Assembly (NCBI GenBank): GCA_021397835.1
Contig: JAJFZO010000407.1
Location: forward strand, 1,922,001 to 1,986,000
Source of the DNA: Moringa oleifera
Taxonomy: Eukaryota; Streptophyta; Magnoliopsida; Brassicales; Moringaceae
Direction of reading: 5' to 3'
Length of the DNA: 64,000 nt
The notes beneath the pieces were generated by a model. It saw nothing but the letters and a program-made list of their open reading frames with translations, ran no database searches and was not told where the DNA came from. Below are positions 24,245 to 35,727 of this stretch, in pieces; the first letter of the stretch is position 1; every line of letters begins with the position of its first letter. The translations under genes were made by a program, and so were the position numbers.

Positions 24245-26743
24245 TTACATTTTGGCAACAGCAGATTGATCCTCATTCAAGCTGCAATCATCCATACCTT
24301 TATCCCTCATTTCTGAGCAGATAATCTGGGCCTCTTGCAACCTCCCCTCCTGTCTAAGGCCAGCCGTAAGTTCATTGCAAATACGGACATTTAGAAGGAA
24401 ATTATTCTCAAACATTTCTCTGTACCAAACATAAGCTCCACTGAAATCCTTTAGCTCACAGTGTCCCTTAATCAGTATGTTATATGTATCAGCTTTAGGT
24501 ACCAATCCTTTAACTTTCATATCATCAACCAGACTCCTCACTTCTGACAACTTTCTTGCTCTAAATTGCCCCAAAATCAAGCTATTGTAGGTCGTCTTAT
24601 CTGGAACAATTCCTTGTTCCAACATCTGATGGTGCAAAGCAAATGCCTTCTCAACATCCCCATGTTCTGCATAACAATGAATGAGAGCATTATAGACAGC
24701 TCGATCAGGAGACAAATGCATTAGTGACATGTCATGAAATGATCTCTCCACTAGTTCAGTTCCTTCCTTGGTACATCCGCTAATAAGAGGATGATATGTT
24801 TTTAAATTAGGTTTGATACCCACAGTCTTCATGTTTTCATACAATTGAAGACATTTCTGCACATTTCCCGCATTGGAATAACCTGATATCAGGGTGTTAT
24901 ATGTTATCACATCAGGACTAAGACCTCGGCTTGTAATTTGGGTGAGTAAGTCTTCAGCTTCTAGTACCTTTCCTTTCTTACAGAGCCCATTAATGAGTGA
25001 ATTATATGTTACAAGGGTTGGATTGGATCCATTTGCCAGCATCTCATCAAAGAACCTGAAAGCATCTTTCAACTTTCCAACCATGCAACTACCATCAATG
25101 AGCATATTATATATCTGCGAATTGGGTGAAACCCCTCTTTCTGCCATATCTCTGAGGACTATTTCAGCTTCAAGAAGCTTACCATCTTTACATAAACAAT
25201 TTATGAGAGAACCATAGCTGACAACATTTAGCATTATCCCATTCCTTTCCATTTCTTCCAAAATCTCAAAACACCTATCGAATTGATATATTCGCCCATA
25301 GCCATCAATTAGGGTGTTATATGTCTCCACGTTTGGTGAAACCCCCTTCTCCGTCATCTTTTTTATCAACTCCTCTGCCTTGTCCATCTCTTTCATTTCA
25401 CAAAATTTGCCAATCAAAGAATTGAAAGTGATGTTGTTTGGCCTCAACCCCTGGTTTTCCATTTGTCTGATTGTAGACACAGCTGCATTCATGTCCCCCC
25501 TTTGACAGTATCCATTCAAAATGGTGTTGTATATAACCTCGTTTGGAACAAGCCCATTTTTCATTTCTTTCCTCAAAAGTTCTTCAGCCTTTTCAATATT
25601 CCCTTCTTTGCATAACCCATTCAACAAAATGCTAAAAGTATAACTGTTAATCTTAACCCCTTCACTCACTACTTTTTCATACAAACCCAGTGCAGCCTCA
25701 CCATCACCACTCCGGGAATACCCATCAAACAGTATACTATATGTAAACCTATCAGGCAGAAAACCATGAGCTTCCATCTCGTGTAACACAGTCTTCGCAT
25801 CTTCCATCCTTCTTGCTTTACAAAGCCCACTAAGCAACGAATTGAATGTAACAAGGTTCGGCTCCACATTTGCTTTTTTCATGCGCTCTCTTACATTGAA
25901 AGCTTCTTCCAGTTTTCCAACCTTACAATACCCATCAATCAGGGTATTATAGGTAACCTGAGTGGCCAGTAACTTTCTCTTAACCATTTCATCGAACAGC
26001 TTCTCTGCATCTTCCATTCTCTTCTCCTTGCACAATCCACCTATGATCACATTGTAAATAAATACAGTCGGTCTAACTCTATCCTTCTTCATAGAATCAA
26101 GCAGGTCACTAGCTCTCTTCAAGTCCCCTATTTTCACGGCCGCCTGTACTACTTTCCCGTACATAAACTTATTGGGCCTAAAACCCCACGCAACAATATT
26201 CGAGAATAAATCAAGGACCTTACCGAACTCATTGGAAGAAACCAACGAATCAACTAACAAATTCAGAGAATCTAAGGAAGGAAATATACCATCTGTCCTC
26301 ATAGAGTGACACAGTTCAGTTGCCTCACTGTGCATTTTGGAATGTGATAACACCGCCAAGAGCATGTCAGAAAAGATGGGCTTTAAGGAGGGTGACGCCA
26401 GAGAGAAGAGAGAGAAGAGTTCAGATGGTGAAGAGAACGTCTCTTTGGACAGAACCAGAGATTCGATGAGCCTTCGAGCCGTGTCCGTTCGTTCTTGTTG
26501 AAGAAGAACTCGAAGTTTCCGAACTTGTTCATGGCGTTCTTGGTCTTGGAGACTGGTGGGCTTACCATTGTCTTTTGATTCTTCCTCGATGAACCCGGTG
26601 CTCTCAATTTGGGAAGGTTTCCCCGGTAGCGAACCGTCCGTGCAGAGAGAGAGGGAGAAAGGTCCTGCAACCGGATTTCGTAGTTTGACAGGGGCAGCCA
26701 GAGAGAATTTCGGTAGAAGATAAAACCGCTTTGCCATCTTCAA
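24245..26743 (-). CDS. P-class pentatricopeptide repeat protein, apparent At5g12100 orthologue
   Basis: Encodes 832 residues in one exon, as is usual for plant PPR genes. After a basic N-terminus (MKMAKRFYLLPKFSLAAPVKL) that looks like a mitochondrial presequence comes a helical lead-in (about 70–140), then nearly back-to-back 35-residue PPR motifs from about 150 to 810, e.g. VTYNTLIDGYCKVGKLEEA. The motifs are uniform P-type; no E, DYW or SMR tail follows, so it is expected to bind organelle RNA for stability, splicing or translation, not to edit. Order, length and several non-repeat stretches (SPSELFSLFSLASPSLK; YVWYREMFENNFLLNV) match what I recall of Arabidopsis At5g12100 (about 816 aa). 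A second ATG two codons in is equally possible. Its RNA target is unknown. Confidence 0.92.
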   Translation of the reverse strand: MKMAKRFYLLPKFSLAAPVKLRNPVAGPFSLSLCTDGSLPGKPSQIESTGFIEEESKDNGKPTSLQDQERHEQVRKLRVLLQQERTDTARRLIESLVLSKETFSSPSELFSLFSLASPSLKPIFSDMLLAVLSHSKMHSEATELCHSMRTDGIFPSLDSLNLLVDSLVSSNEFGKVLDLFSNIVAWGFRPNKFMYGKVVQAAVKIGDLKRASDLLDSMKKDRVRPTVFIYNVIIGGLCKEKRMEDAEKLFDEMVKRKLLATQVTYNTLIDGYCKVGKLEEAFNVRERMKKANVEPNLVTFNSLLSGLCKARRMEDAKTVLHEMEAHGFLPDRFTYSILFDGYSRSGDGEAALGLYEKVVSEGVKINSYTFSILLNGLCKEGNIEKAEELLRKEMKNGLVPNEVIYNTILNGYCQRGDMNAAVSTIRQMENQGLRPNNITFNSLIGKFCEMKEMDKAEELIKKMTEKGVSPNVETYNTLIDGYGRIYQFDRCFEILEEMERNGIMLNVVSYGSLINCLCKDGKLLEAEIVLRDMAERGVSPNSQIYNMLIDGSCMVGKLKDAFRFFDEMLANGSNPTLVTYNSLINGLCKKGKVLEAEDLLTQITSRGLSPDVITYNTLISGYSNAGNVQKCLQLYENMKTVGIKPNLKTYHPLISGCTKEGTELVERSFHDMSLMHLSPDRAVYNALIHCYAEHGDVEKAFALHHQMLEQGIVPDKTTYNSLILGQFRARKLSEVRSLVDDMKVKGLVPKADTYNILIKGHCELKDFSGAYVWYREMFENNFLLNVRICNELTAGLRQEGRLQEAQIICSEMRDKGMDDCSLNEDQSAVAKM

Positions 26744-27402
26744 GGTTTGACATTGTCAGAGCTTCTGGTTACGTCACTCTTAAACCCTCATCGTTTCTAA
26801 GGCTTGGGCTTCTGAATTTGCAAAAACATGATGAACCACTGGGATCTACATACTGGGCCCAGTTTAATTTCCTGACTTCGTCGTCCTCTTCATGATAGGC
26901 CCAGATCCCTTAACTACAGGGATGTCCTATCCATAACAAAATCCCTACAACAGACAACACGGTCGAAGAAAGTCTGTGATTTGGATGATGAGCTTTGAAT
27001 TCCTTTACAAGGACTTGCAAGCAGAACAAGACAGCGATCTGTTAGCTCTGTTGTTTTGTCTGTTGGGTTGGGACGAGTCACGGCCGAGGCCATTCTCTGG
27101 TTTGTCTTTATGGACCCAACCGATCTCTGTATTTAGTTAGATTTGCTTCCCATCAATTAGAGAGAGAGAGAGAAAACGGGAAGTTCCTTCCTCACCAGCC
27201 AAAGCAACATTAAATGCTTGTTTTAAGACGGAAATAAAGTCTGGTTTATGTGAACAGAGACAGTAGGCCCTGCTGCCACCGACAGCACTGCTCAAGTAAT
27301 AGATGCCATGATCCAGTTCCATTTCTAACCTAACCCTGCCAATTTGTTGTAACCATTGATTGTGAATGGAACTGTTCATATCGTGATGGCTTAGTTCTTC
27401 AA
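26744..27402. other. spacer between PPR gene and Mutator-like element
   Basis: Presumed promoter/5' leader of the minus-strand PPR gene at its left, then mixed-composition DNA with a short GA tract near 27,160. An 80-codon minus frame (27,137–27,379) has no recognisable feature. Ends in an A-run that forms the left target-site duplication of the Mutator-like element. Confidence 0.5.
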
Positions 27403-27411
27403 AAAAAAAAA
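27403..27411. repeat. left 9-bp target-site duplication (A9) of the MULE
   Basis: The last nine A of an 11-A run immediately before the left terminus; the matching copy is a run of exactly nine A at 36,708–36,716. The homopolymer makes the exact edge uncertain by one or two bases. Confidence 0.65.
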
Positions 27412-27535
27412 GATGAAATTGCCAAAATTGGCAGTTAGATACCGGTCATTTGGGAAAAAAACATGTTTTATTAAGTTTGGTTTTTTTAGCATTTAAATGT
27501 CTTGGAAAGTCAAAGATACCCTTGCAAAAGACAAT
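27412..27535 (+). repeat. left terminal inverted repeat of the MULE
   Basis: Imperfect match to the reverse complement of 36,584–36,707. Weak over the first 67 bp (shared GRKGAAA start) and clearer after that, with the T-run/AGCATTTAAATG block and TACCCTT at the same distance from both ends. MULE termini are often diverged in this way. Confidence 0.65.
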
Positions 27536-27810
27536 GATACCCTTAAAAATTAAATGAACTCGAAAATTTATGAGATTTGTCCGAACACATTTCTTTTTTG
27601 GCGGAAAAATCTTTCCCTCTTTCGGCCACTCTCTTTCTTCGAGCTCTGTCTTTCTTCGCCCTTCCTTTGAGTTTTATTTCTTCCAATCTTTGTATCCAAG
27701 ATCTATCAAATCAAGATCCCAAGAAGAAATCGAAGGCTAGTTATCTTGCGCAGAGAAAGAAGCTCGTGTTTTTGACAATATATTCTTCTTCATAATCAGA
27801 CCGTGCTCGA

Positions 27811-30800
27811 ATGGGTAAAGAAGGTGACAGGTATACCGTTTAAAACTGTAATGTAGCTTAAAACCGTGAAGATTTCAGTTGTAACTATTTATATCGTGAT
27901 CTCCTCCTTTGTATTTCATAACATTGGTTGAGAATCGTGTCATGATCTTAGTTTCATGCATGTTTGAAAATCGTATCTTACTTTGTTTATCGTAACAAGT
28001 TTTCAATCGTGACTTATTTGATAACATCATTATGAGATTCGTAACATTCATAAAATCGTAACAAGTTTTCGTAACATGTTTTTCAATCGTGACTTATTTG
28101 ATGAAATCGTAACTTAAGTGATGAAATCGTAACATGCGAAATCATATATTCGTCTTTGTTATTTAAAATGTTTTTTTTTTCATTACAGAATCCGGATCAT
28201 TATAACTTGGAATGGTGAGTGGTCCGAGTGTAGAGGAAGTTTTGAGTATATTGGCAGAGCCATCAAAACTAAGGGGTATGTTATTCGGAGGGATTTGAAA
28301 TATGTACAGTTGTTGGATTTGGTTAAATGTTGCGTGGAGGCTGATTTCTCTAATATTGATATTGTACTGCATACCATAGTAAGATCTGAAAAAACTGCTG
28401 TCAAAATTGAGTTAAGGAATGATGAAGATGTTGAGTTTATGTTGTACGATGACAGTATAGTTCCACGTATAATTGTTGATTTGGTGCAGAGAAATTTTGT
28501 TGGAAATAGGTATGGTTTATGTGAAGGTGAAATTTCAGGAGGAGTTAATCCTTTTAACTCTTGTACGGGAAGTAATCCTACTGTGGAATTGGACGTTTAT
28601 GGCCCCGAACCATTCATCCATAGTGATACTCCTGTTGACACTCAGCACACCGATGAGATAAATTTGGATGAACAGGTGGACTATGATATTGGGTGTGAAT
28701 ACCCAATCATGGGAACTCAACCTACTCAGCCTACCAGTGAAGATCAATGTGAACTCACTGTAGAGGTAGAACTCGACAATGAAGCGGTGAATGAGAACTT
28801 ACGTACTGTCCCACCTTATATCCCAGTTGCATGCCCAGAAGTACATAATAATTCAAATAATGGTGTTGTCAGACGATACAATGTGTTGGGTGCTGAATTA
28901 TATAGTCTTACTCCGACTCCTACTATGAAATCAGTGACTCCGATTCATACCCTTACTAGAGGTCAGTTTTTCCCAAACAAGAAAGAGTTGAAGCGATTTT
29001 TGGGTATGCATGCATTAACTGAGAACTTTGAATTTAGAGTCACTAGGTCTAACAAATCAGTATTTGAGATTGCTTGTAGAGAAAGAAATTGTGCATGGAA
29101 GGTTCGTGCTGTGAGAGTTGCGCAAGGGCAATTCTTCCAAATTAGAAGGTGTGATTTGACGCATACTTGCACGGTTGAAGAGTTGCATCGACGACATCGA
29201 CAAGCAAGTTCTGCTGTTATTGGAGAAATTGTAGCTCAGAGGTTGTCTACCAATGCTAGAATCATTAAGCCGAAAGACATCATGGGAGATATGAAAGAAC
29301 TATATGGCATACAGATTTTATATAGTAAAGCTTGGAAGGCTAAAGAGTATGCATTGTCTCTTACTTATGGTGATCCAATTGAGTCATATCAACAATTGCC
29401 TTCATACTGCCACATGTTGCAAACTGTTAATCCGGGAACTAGGGCTCACATATGCATCGAGGATGGAACTAATCGATTTAAGTATTTATTTGTGGCTCTT
29501 GGACAATCATTGAGGGGATTTCATTCGGTAATTAGACCGGTCATTGCTATTGATGCTGCTCACCTAAAAGGGAGGTTCCACGGTGTAATGTTTGTAGCGG
29601 CATGTAAAGATGGGAATGAACAGATATATCCAATAGCATTCGGTTATGGTGACTCGGAGAACTATGAAGCATGGGAATGGTTCTTAGGGCAGCTAAAAGA
29701 AGCAATTGGTTCAGTTGAAGACTTGGTTATTATATCAGATCGTCATGCCAGTATTGCAAAGGCCACCGCAAAGGTCTTTCCTAATTCTTGTCATTGTTTA
29801 TGTTCCTGGCATATGGCTCAAAACATAAAGAATAAGTTTAAGAGAGAAGATGTATCTAAGATATTTTATAGTGCGGCTAGGGCATATCGAGAATCTGAAT
29901 TTAATAAATTAATGACTGAGTTACAGGCTAATCACCCTAAAGCTTTTGAATATATCATGAAGGAAGATCCAAAAAAATGGTCACGTGTGTATTGCCCCCG
30001 GAGACGTTATCAACTCATGACCACTAACATTGCCGAAAGTTTGAATTCATGTCTTCGATTTGCTCGTGAGTTGCCCGTTATGGCTTTATTGGAATTCATT
30101 CGAGATATGATGCAACGTTGGTTCTATGATCGATTGAAAAAAGCTAAGGCTTGGAGGTCACAACTCACAGAGTGGGTTCACTCATTGATGAATGAGAGAC
30201 AAAAAGTTTCATTACAAATGACGACTTCCAATGTTGATTGGAACGTTTTTTTAGTTAGGCACAAGGGTAAAGAGGCAGTTGTGAACCTTATCGACCGTAC
30301 TTGTACTTGTAGAGAGTTTCAAGCTGATCTTTTGCCATGTGCACATGCACTGGCAGCTTCCAGGTGATACTGATGGTTTTGTTAATTTCATTATTCATGT
30401 TATTTTTTTCATTAACTTCATATGTTGTGTACTTTTTGCAGGGAACGTAATATTGATTTCATAACTCTTTGCTCTAACTACTACAAACAGGATCAACTAG
30501 TAGCTGCATATGCTGAGCCGGTATATCCAGTTGGTGACAAGTCTGATTGGAATGTACCCGATGAAATCAAAAGAGTTGTGATATTACCACCGAATAATGG
30601 TAATTCAGTAGGGCGTCCAAAGAAGCAGAGAATACCCTCTGGTGGGGAGAGGGCGCGTAAAAAAAAATGCTCTAGATGCTTTCAATATGGGCACAATCGA
30701 TTAACATGCTCGAATCCACAATATTTTGATGGGGTAAGCCACTGGCAGTCGTCAAATGTCCCTGATCAATTTCGTCGTAAATGCCGTAACTGTGGTGGAG

Positions 30801-30874
30801 TTGGTCATAACGCACAAACTTGTCAAATGCCTCACAAATTAAATTCACAAGATGATTGCACCATTGACTTATGA
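27811..30874 (+). CDS. MULE transposase (mudrA type), 3 exons, intact
   Basis: Exons are 27,811–27,830, 28,189–30,363 and 30,442–30,874; both introns are GT–AG. The joined frame is 2,628 nt, 875 codons plus stop. The ATG at 27,811 is chosen because exon 1 (MGKEGD) joins in phase to RIRIIITWNGEW, a PB1-like N-terminal domain (to about residue 75). An acidic linker follows. The MuDR DNA-binding-like region starts near 267 (FFPNKKELKRFLGMHAL). The MULE transposase core spans about 440–560: Asp462 (AIDAAHLKG), Asp524 (IISDRHASI), CHCLCSWH, and a later conserved Glu623 (NIAESLN). A SWIM zinc finger has Cys712, Cys714, Cys724 and His726, with intron 2 just after it. Exon 3 adds two CCHC knuckles (CSRCFQYGHNRLTC, CRNCGGVGHNAQTC). 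It should bind the element ends and cut and paste. No stop or frameshift seen. Confidence 0.93.
27840..28145 (+). repeat. TCGTAAC repeat block 1 (intron 1 of transposase)
   Basis: At least six TCGTAAC and two TCGTGAC heptamers within intron 1, spaced irregularly and often followed by AAG or ATG or set in a GATGAAATCGTAAC context. The motif reads in the sense direction of the transposase gene. Confidence 0.85.
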
Positions 30875-31007
30875 TAAATCATAGTAATTTTTTATGATAT
30901 TGACGATTTTTAACTTCCACGGCTTCACATATTCGGATTTTAGGTTAGGTTTTTATATAGTTTCAATTGTTACATGCAGATGAGTGTACCTTATTTTTGT
31001 CCATTGA

Positions 31008-31745
31008 ATTCGTAACTTGATTAGAAAATCGATTAACATGTTCGTACCTTATTTATTTTACGATACTTGTATATGAAATCGATATTGAAATTCGTAAATC
31101 ATTATGAATTCTTAACTTGATTAGTTAATTATGAGTAACATTCGTTACTTGATTATGTATTCGTTAGTAAAATTCGTAACTTGATTATGAATTCGTAACT
31201 TCATTATGAATTCGTAACTTGATTATGTATTCGTTAGTAAAATTCGTAACTTGATTATGAATTCGTAACTTCATTATGAGTTCGTAACTTTATAAGGAAT
31301 TCGTACCTTGATTAGTAAATTATGAGTAATGTTCGTAACTTGATTATGTATTCGTTAGTAAAATTCGTAACTTTATTATGAGTTCGTAACTTTATTGTGA
31401 GTTCGTAACTTTATTATGAATTCGTACCTTGATTAGTAAATTATGAGTAATGTTCGTAACTTGATTATGTATCTGAGATAATTGTATATGAAATCGATAT
31501 TAAAATGAGGAAAATTCTTTATGAATTCTTATCTTGATTAGTTAATTATGAGTAACGTTCGTAACTTGATCATGTATTCGTTAGTAAAATTCGTAACTTT
31601 ATTATGAGTTCGTAACTTCATTATGTATTCGTTAGTAAAATTCGTAACTTGATTATGAAACAATTAGTAAAATTCGTAACTTAATTATGAATTCGTACAT
31701 TGATTAGTAAATTATGAGTAAACTTCCGTAACTTGATTGATGAGT
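31008..31745 (+). repeat. TTCGTAAC repeat block 2 (3' of transposase)
   Basis: About seventeen exact TTCGTAAC plus variants (TTCGTACC, TTCGTTAC) in a degenerate tandem array with a unit of about 20 bp (TTCGTAACTTGATTATGAA) and a higher-order unit of about 80 bp containing TATTCGTTAGTAAAATTCG. It starts about 130 bp after the transposase stop and ends about 200 bp before the protease stop, so it separates the two convergent genes. The motif is sense for the transposase. Confidence 0.9.
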
Positions 31746-31946
31746 TAGAATCATATGGAGACGTTACCAAAATTCATAACATTATTAGTACATCATACAT
31801 CTATTGACAAAAAAAAAAAACTGTTTCAATTGTAAAATTTGGCTTATATATACAAAATAATGTCATATACAATTGTAAAAATGTTATATACAATTCTCAA
31901 ATGTATATACAAAATGAATACATTGAATAAGAATAAAAAAATTTAA

Positions 31947-34900
31947 TCAATGACTATCATCTACAGTGGAGTTGGCAAATATATACATTGCCATGTGATT
32001 TCTAATAATTGACATATCCTTGTCAGTGTATTTTAAATGTCTCCTAAGTAGTAAATGTTCTATAATATACAGCATGTGAGGACCACAATTGCCACTGCAA
32101 AAAAAAAATAAAAAATAAGAATAAGGAAAGACATTCACCAGAAAAAAATTTTATAATAACACATACTGGTAAAAAGACTTACCTTCTTCGTTGCTGAGGG
32201 ACCTTGTTCTTTGGCTCCAAAGTGCATGAAAGTGGAAGATCCGGCATTTTGGCATCTGATTTCCGAATGAAATATCCGCCACTCGCCATATAGCTAGTTA
32301 GCATCCATCTGAAAGGATTTTGCTGCCGAATCCTCGCTTCAGTTGGTATCTCTTGACGGAATGAGTCAAAGACACGCAACGAGAATTTCCTCAGATCAAT
32401 GACAACTAGGAGCCAGTGAGATCCGCCAACGTGGCAAGGAACCATCAGCTACATTAAATAATGTTCAAATATCATTAAGTACTCATAATATGGAAAAAAA
32501 GTATAAGTATATAAATCATTACTAATGAAGATAACTAACCTTATTTACAGTGTCCCAAGCAGGACAATCCCTTGAAAATTTGCCTCGCACACGGTCTAGG
32601 AAATCTTCTTCCCATTTATGCGCTTCAAAGTTCGAGTGTGCCGGAGGACAATCAGCATCTGGATCCTTCTGATATTCGTTGTAAATGTAATAAAATGCTG
32701 TCTGTAAATTTGAACAATAAAACAAAGTCAACAAATAAATTGAATAGAAAATCAGATAAATAGTCTTAATGATCAAGGGACTTACATATAGCCAAGGATC
32801 ACAGATGCAGATATCTTGTGCATATTGCTCAGGTAGCTCCTTCTGCCTTCTCCGCAATATGTGCAAATATGCATCAATGTGCTGGTGTAGACATTAGAAA
32901 AGTGATATTATCAGTACTATGAATATACGGAATCAAGGTACGAATTCTAAATTTAGTTACGATAATATGAAACATGTTACGATACTATGAAACATGTTAC
33001 GATAATGTGAAACATGTTACGAAATAAAGTTACGAATTATAATTTTAGTTACGATACTATGAAACATGTTACGATACTATGAAACATGTTACGATACTAT
33101 GAAACATGTTACGATACTATGAAATATGTTACGAAACAAAAGCATGACATTTAAGCAAGGAATAATAATGTAGTGCAAAAAATTGAAAACTTACAGAGTC
33201 ATCGATCCACTCATCATTGTCGATAAGGGCTTTGAACCAGTCCACGCTCACTGAATGACCAATGCCTACGTTGCGGCTGAAGGAAATAAATAAAAAGAAA
33301 CTGTGAGAAAAGAATTCAAAAAAATTAAATTAAAAAAATTAGTATGCAACACATATGCTATGCAATACTTACTATGACTGGCCCTTCATGAAGTCGTTGA
33401 ATGCAGCGATGATCTTATCTGATATTTGCAACTTCGCGCTGACCATGTGAGTGGACTTGGCTTTCTTATGCCCAGTATGAAGCTCAACATATGGACTGCA
33501 CAGTTGTCTTGACCGTTTACGAGTCCTGACAACCGGCATCACATTGTCGGTGGCCTCAACTGGGACAAGGGCCAAGTCCCTCGCTGCCGTCCTCTTGGGT
33601 GACTCTGCAGATGGCAATTCTTTATCTACCACAGCAGGAGCCCCGAAGTTGTCACTGCATGGGAATGCAGTGACAACTTCTTCCATTGGCCCTGCAGTGG
33701 CTTCTGTTTCGTCGCATTGCCCTGCAGGAGCCAAACCCTCTCGGGCTGAGTCTGCCATACCACCCTGAAAAAAAAACAAACAATGTACTGAATTAGAAAG
33801 TCATATTTAATACATACATTTAATAATGTTCTAAAGAAACAAAAAATACAGTTGAAATAGATTAGAGAACTACCTCATTGGGAATTGGATTTGACATGGG
33901 TGGAGACGGGTCTCGGTCACCAAATCCATATCCTTGTAGAGATAATTGGATGGATTTCAGGATCGCCATTTGCTCCTGATGGCGTCTTTCGTTGTCTGAG
34001 TCCATACGATTTACCTTCGCCTCGAGAAGTTCCAATTTCGACTCCATAGCTACGAGACGACGGTAAACATCTGGATCCCGTTCAACCCTTTCAGCGCCAG
34101 GTGCCTCCCGCTCAACATCCTTTTCCCTCAGGTCCGGCTCTGACTCATCGACAATTCGTTCTTCTTCAGTAGGGATCCTCTCCCTTACCTTCAAAGTTTT
34201 GCGCAAAGAAGAAGACGAATTTGTAGCCCTGATCCGAATGGGAGACTCTACCATTTCGTCATCCCGAATCGATGGTTGGCCGGGCACAACACTGTCTTCA
34301 ACCCCAACATAGTATGGGGCTTGACGCTCGGCAGTAGTTGGCTTCAAATTAAGCTTAGCCCCCATCTGAAAATACAAATAAAGTTACGAAATTAAGAATG
34401 AATATACGAAAATGAAACGTTAAGGCACAACATAAAAATTAGAGAAAGAGGGCACGAAATTGAAAATGTAAGGCACGAAATGGCTGAATGAAGGCACGAA
34501 GTATAGAAAGAAGGTACGAAATTTAGAAGGAAGGCACGAAGTAGAGAAAGAAGGTACGAAATTTAGAATGAAGGCACGAAGTAGAGAAAGAAGGTACGAA
34601 ATTTAGAATGAAGGCACGAAGTAGAGAAAGAAGGTACGACATTTAGAATGAAGACACGAAGTATAGAAAGAAGGTACGACATTTAGAATGAAGACACGAA
34701 GTATAGAAAGAAGGTACGAAATTACTTACACTGTTTGTGAAGATTTTCTTGCAATCTCCATTATGGGGCCTGCGATGGAACCTCCATCGGCAAATTCTTG
34801 GCAATGGCAAGTCGGATCCTGACAACCTCATGCCATGCATGTTGGTAGCAGGAATCACTTCAAATGCAAAAACCTGTGAAAAAATGAAAATGAAGTTATA

Positions 34901-35672
34901 ATTGATTAATATAAAATTCAATGAAACTTTAAAAAATTAAAATAAAAAATTTCAAACAAAATCTTACGTGTAATGCCCACACAAAGCCGTAAGCATTATA
35001 GCTCACCCCATCAGCATCCCTGATTCGATTTGCAACTGCCTTCTTGAAATGCGATATGGAGTTGCAGTAGACCCAGATGCCCCATGGAAAGCCATTGAAC
35101 GCCTCTAAATTGTCGACTAAATTAAACTGCCATGTAGGGACCTGCTGCCGCTCGTCGTGGCCTTTGATGAACCCGTTCAGCAGATACAACAACCCCAGCT
35201 TTAGTTTATCATTTTCATCCTCAAACTCCCCTTGTAGTAACCTCGTCTTGATGCTACTACCAGTAACCTTATCCCTCCCCCCGAAATATTTGGCTAGGAT
35301 ACCAGATGGAGTAGCTTCAATATTCTCTGTATCCGGTAGCTCGCCAAACTTCAATCCGGTGATTAGGCAAAATTCCACTTTGCTGAAACGAACTTCATTC
35401 TGCCCAAGTCTGAACCACATTTCGTCCTCGCGGTTCTGCTGAATCTCCCGAAGTAGCAGATTATGGACAATAATCCCTGAGAAGTTAAAATCGGCGTGCA
35501 AATGTAGGAAATGCCCTAAGCAGGTCCCTCTGAATTTCTCCTTCTCAGAGTCATCCAAAATTGTCCTTAGAGTGGGGATGACATCATTGTCACAGTGCTT
35601 CAGTATCTTTCCAGTCTTCCACGACTCTTTGGGGGTCACATATGGCTTCTGAGAAACAGGGCTACTTGCCAT
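31947..35672 (-). CDS. DUF1985–ULP1 (C48) cysteine protease, 9 coding exons, intact
   Basis: Coding exons: 35672–34968, 34873–34730, 34365–33874, 33764–33373, 33276–33195, 32881–32786, 32701–32540, 32448–32183, 32094–31947, all GT–AG. The sum is 2,487 nt: 828 codons plus stop, in phase throughout. The ATG immediately follows a 3' splice site, so a 5'-UTR intron is likely (donor near 36,367). Exon 1 is a DUF1985 domain (FSGIIVHNLLLREI, EVRFSKVEFCLITGLKFGEL). Exons 3–4 are charged and probably disordered, with a short coiled coil (RLVAMESKLELLEAKVNRM). The C-terminal ULP1 domain carries His702 (GGSHWLL), Asp719 (VFDSF) and Cys783 (GNCGPHML), the catalytic triad of SUMO proteases. Such genes ride in KAONASHI MULEs; their substrate is not established. 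Deubiquitin-like or SUMO processing is inferred from fold only. Confidence 0.9.
32930..33140 (-). repeat. TCGTAAC repeat block 3 (intron 5 of ULP gene)
   Basis: About ten copies of GTTACGA (plus strand), most in a GTTACGATACTATGAAACAT unit of 20 bp repeated head to tail. Read on the minus strand, the sense of the protease gene, the core is TCGTAAC. Confidence 0.9.
34380..34720 (-). repeat. 40-bp tandem array, block 4 (intron 2 of ULP gene)
   Basis: From about 34,490 a regular 40-bp unit made of two half-units (AAGGCACGAAGTAGAGAAAG and AAGGTACGAAATTTAGAATG) is repeated about six times with a few substitutions; looser copies precede it. In the sense of the protease gene the cores read TTCGTACC and TTCGTGCC. 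Confidence 0.9.
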
Positions 35673-35727
35673 CTGCATTTGATCCAAAAAAAAAAGGGTC
35701 AAAAAATCGATTTTTCATTCAGTAATT

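Noticed and set aside
27137..27379. 80-codon minus-strand frame upstream of the PPR gene
   Set aside because: Runs through a GA microsatellite, no family features, lies between a promoter and a transposon end.
31008..31745. Possible CRISPR-like array or satellite
   Set aside because: Plant nuclear context, degenerate short units without unique spacers of fixed length, and the same core in introns of the same element; treated as a transposon-internal repeat.
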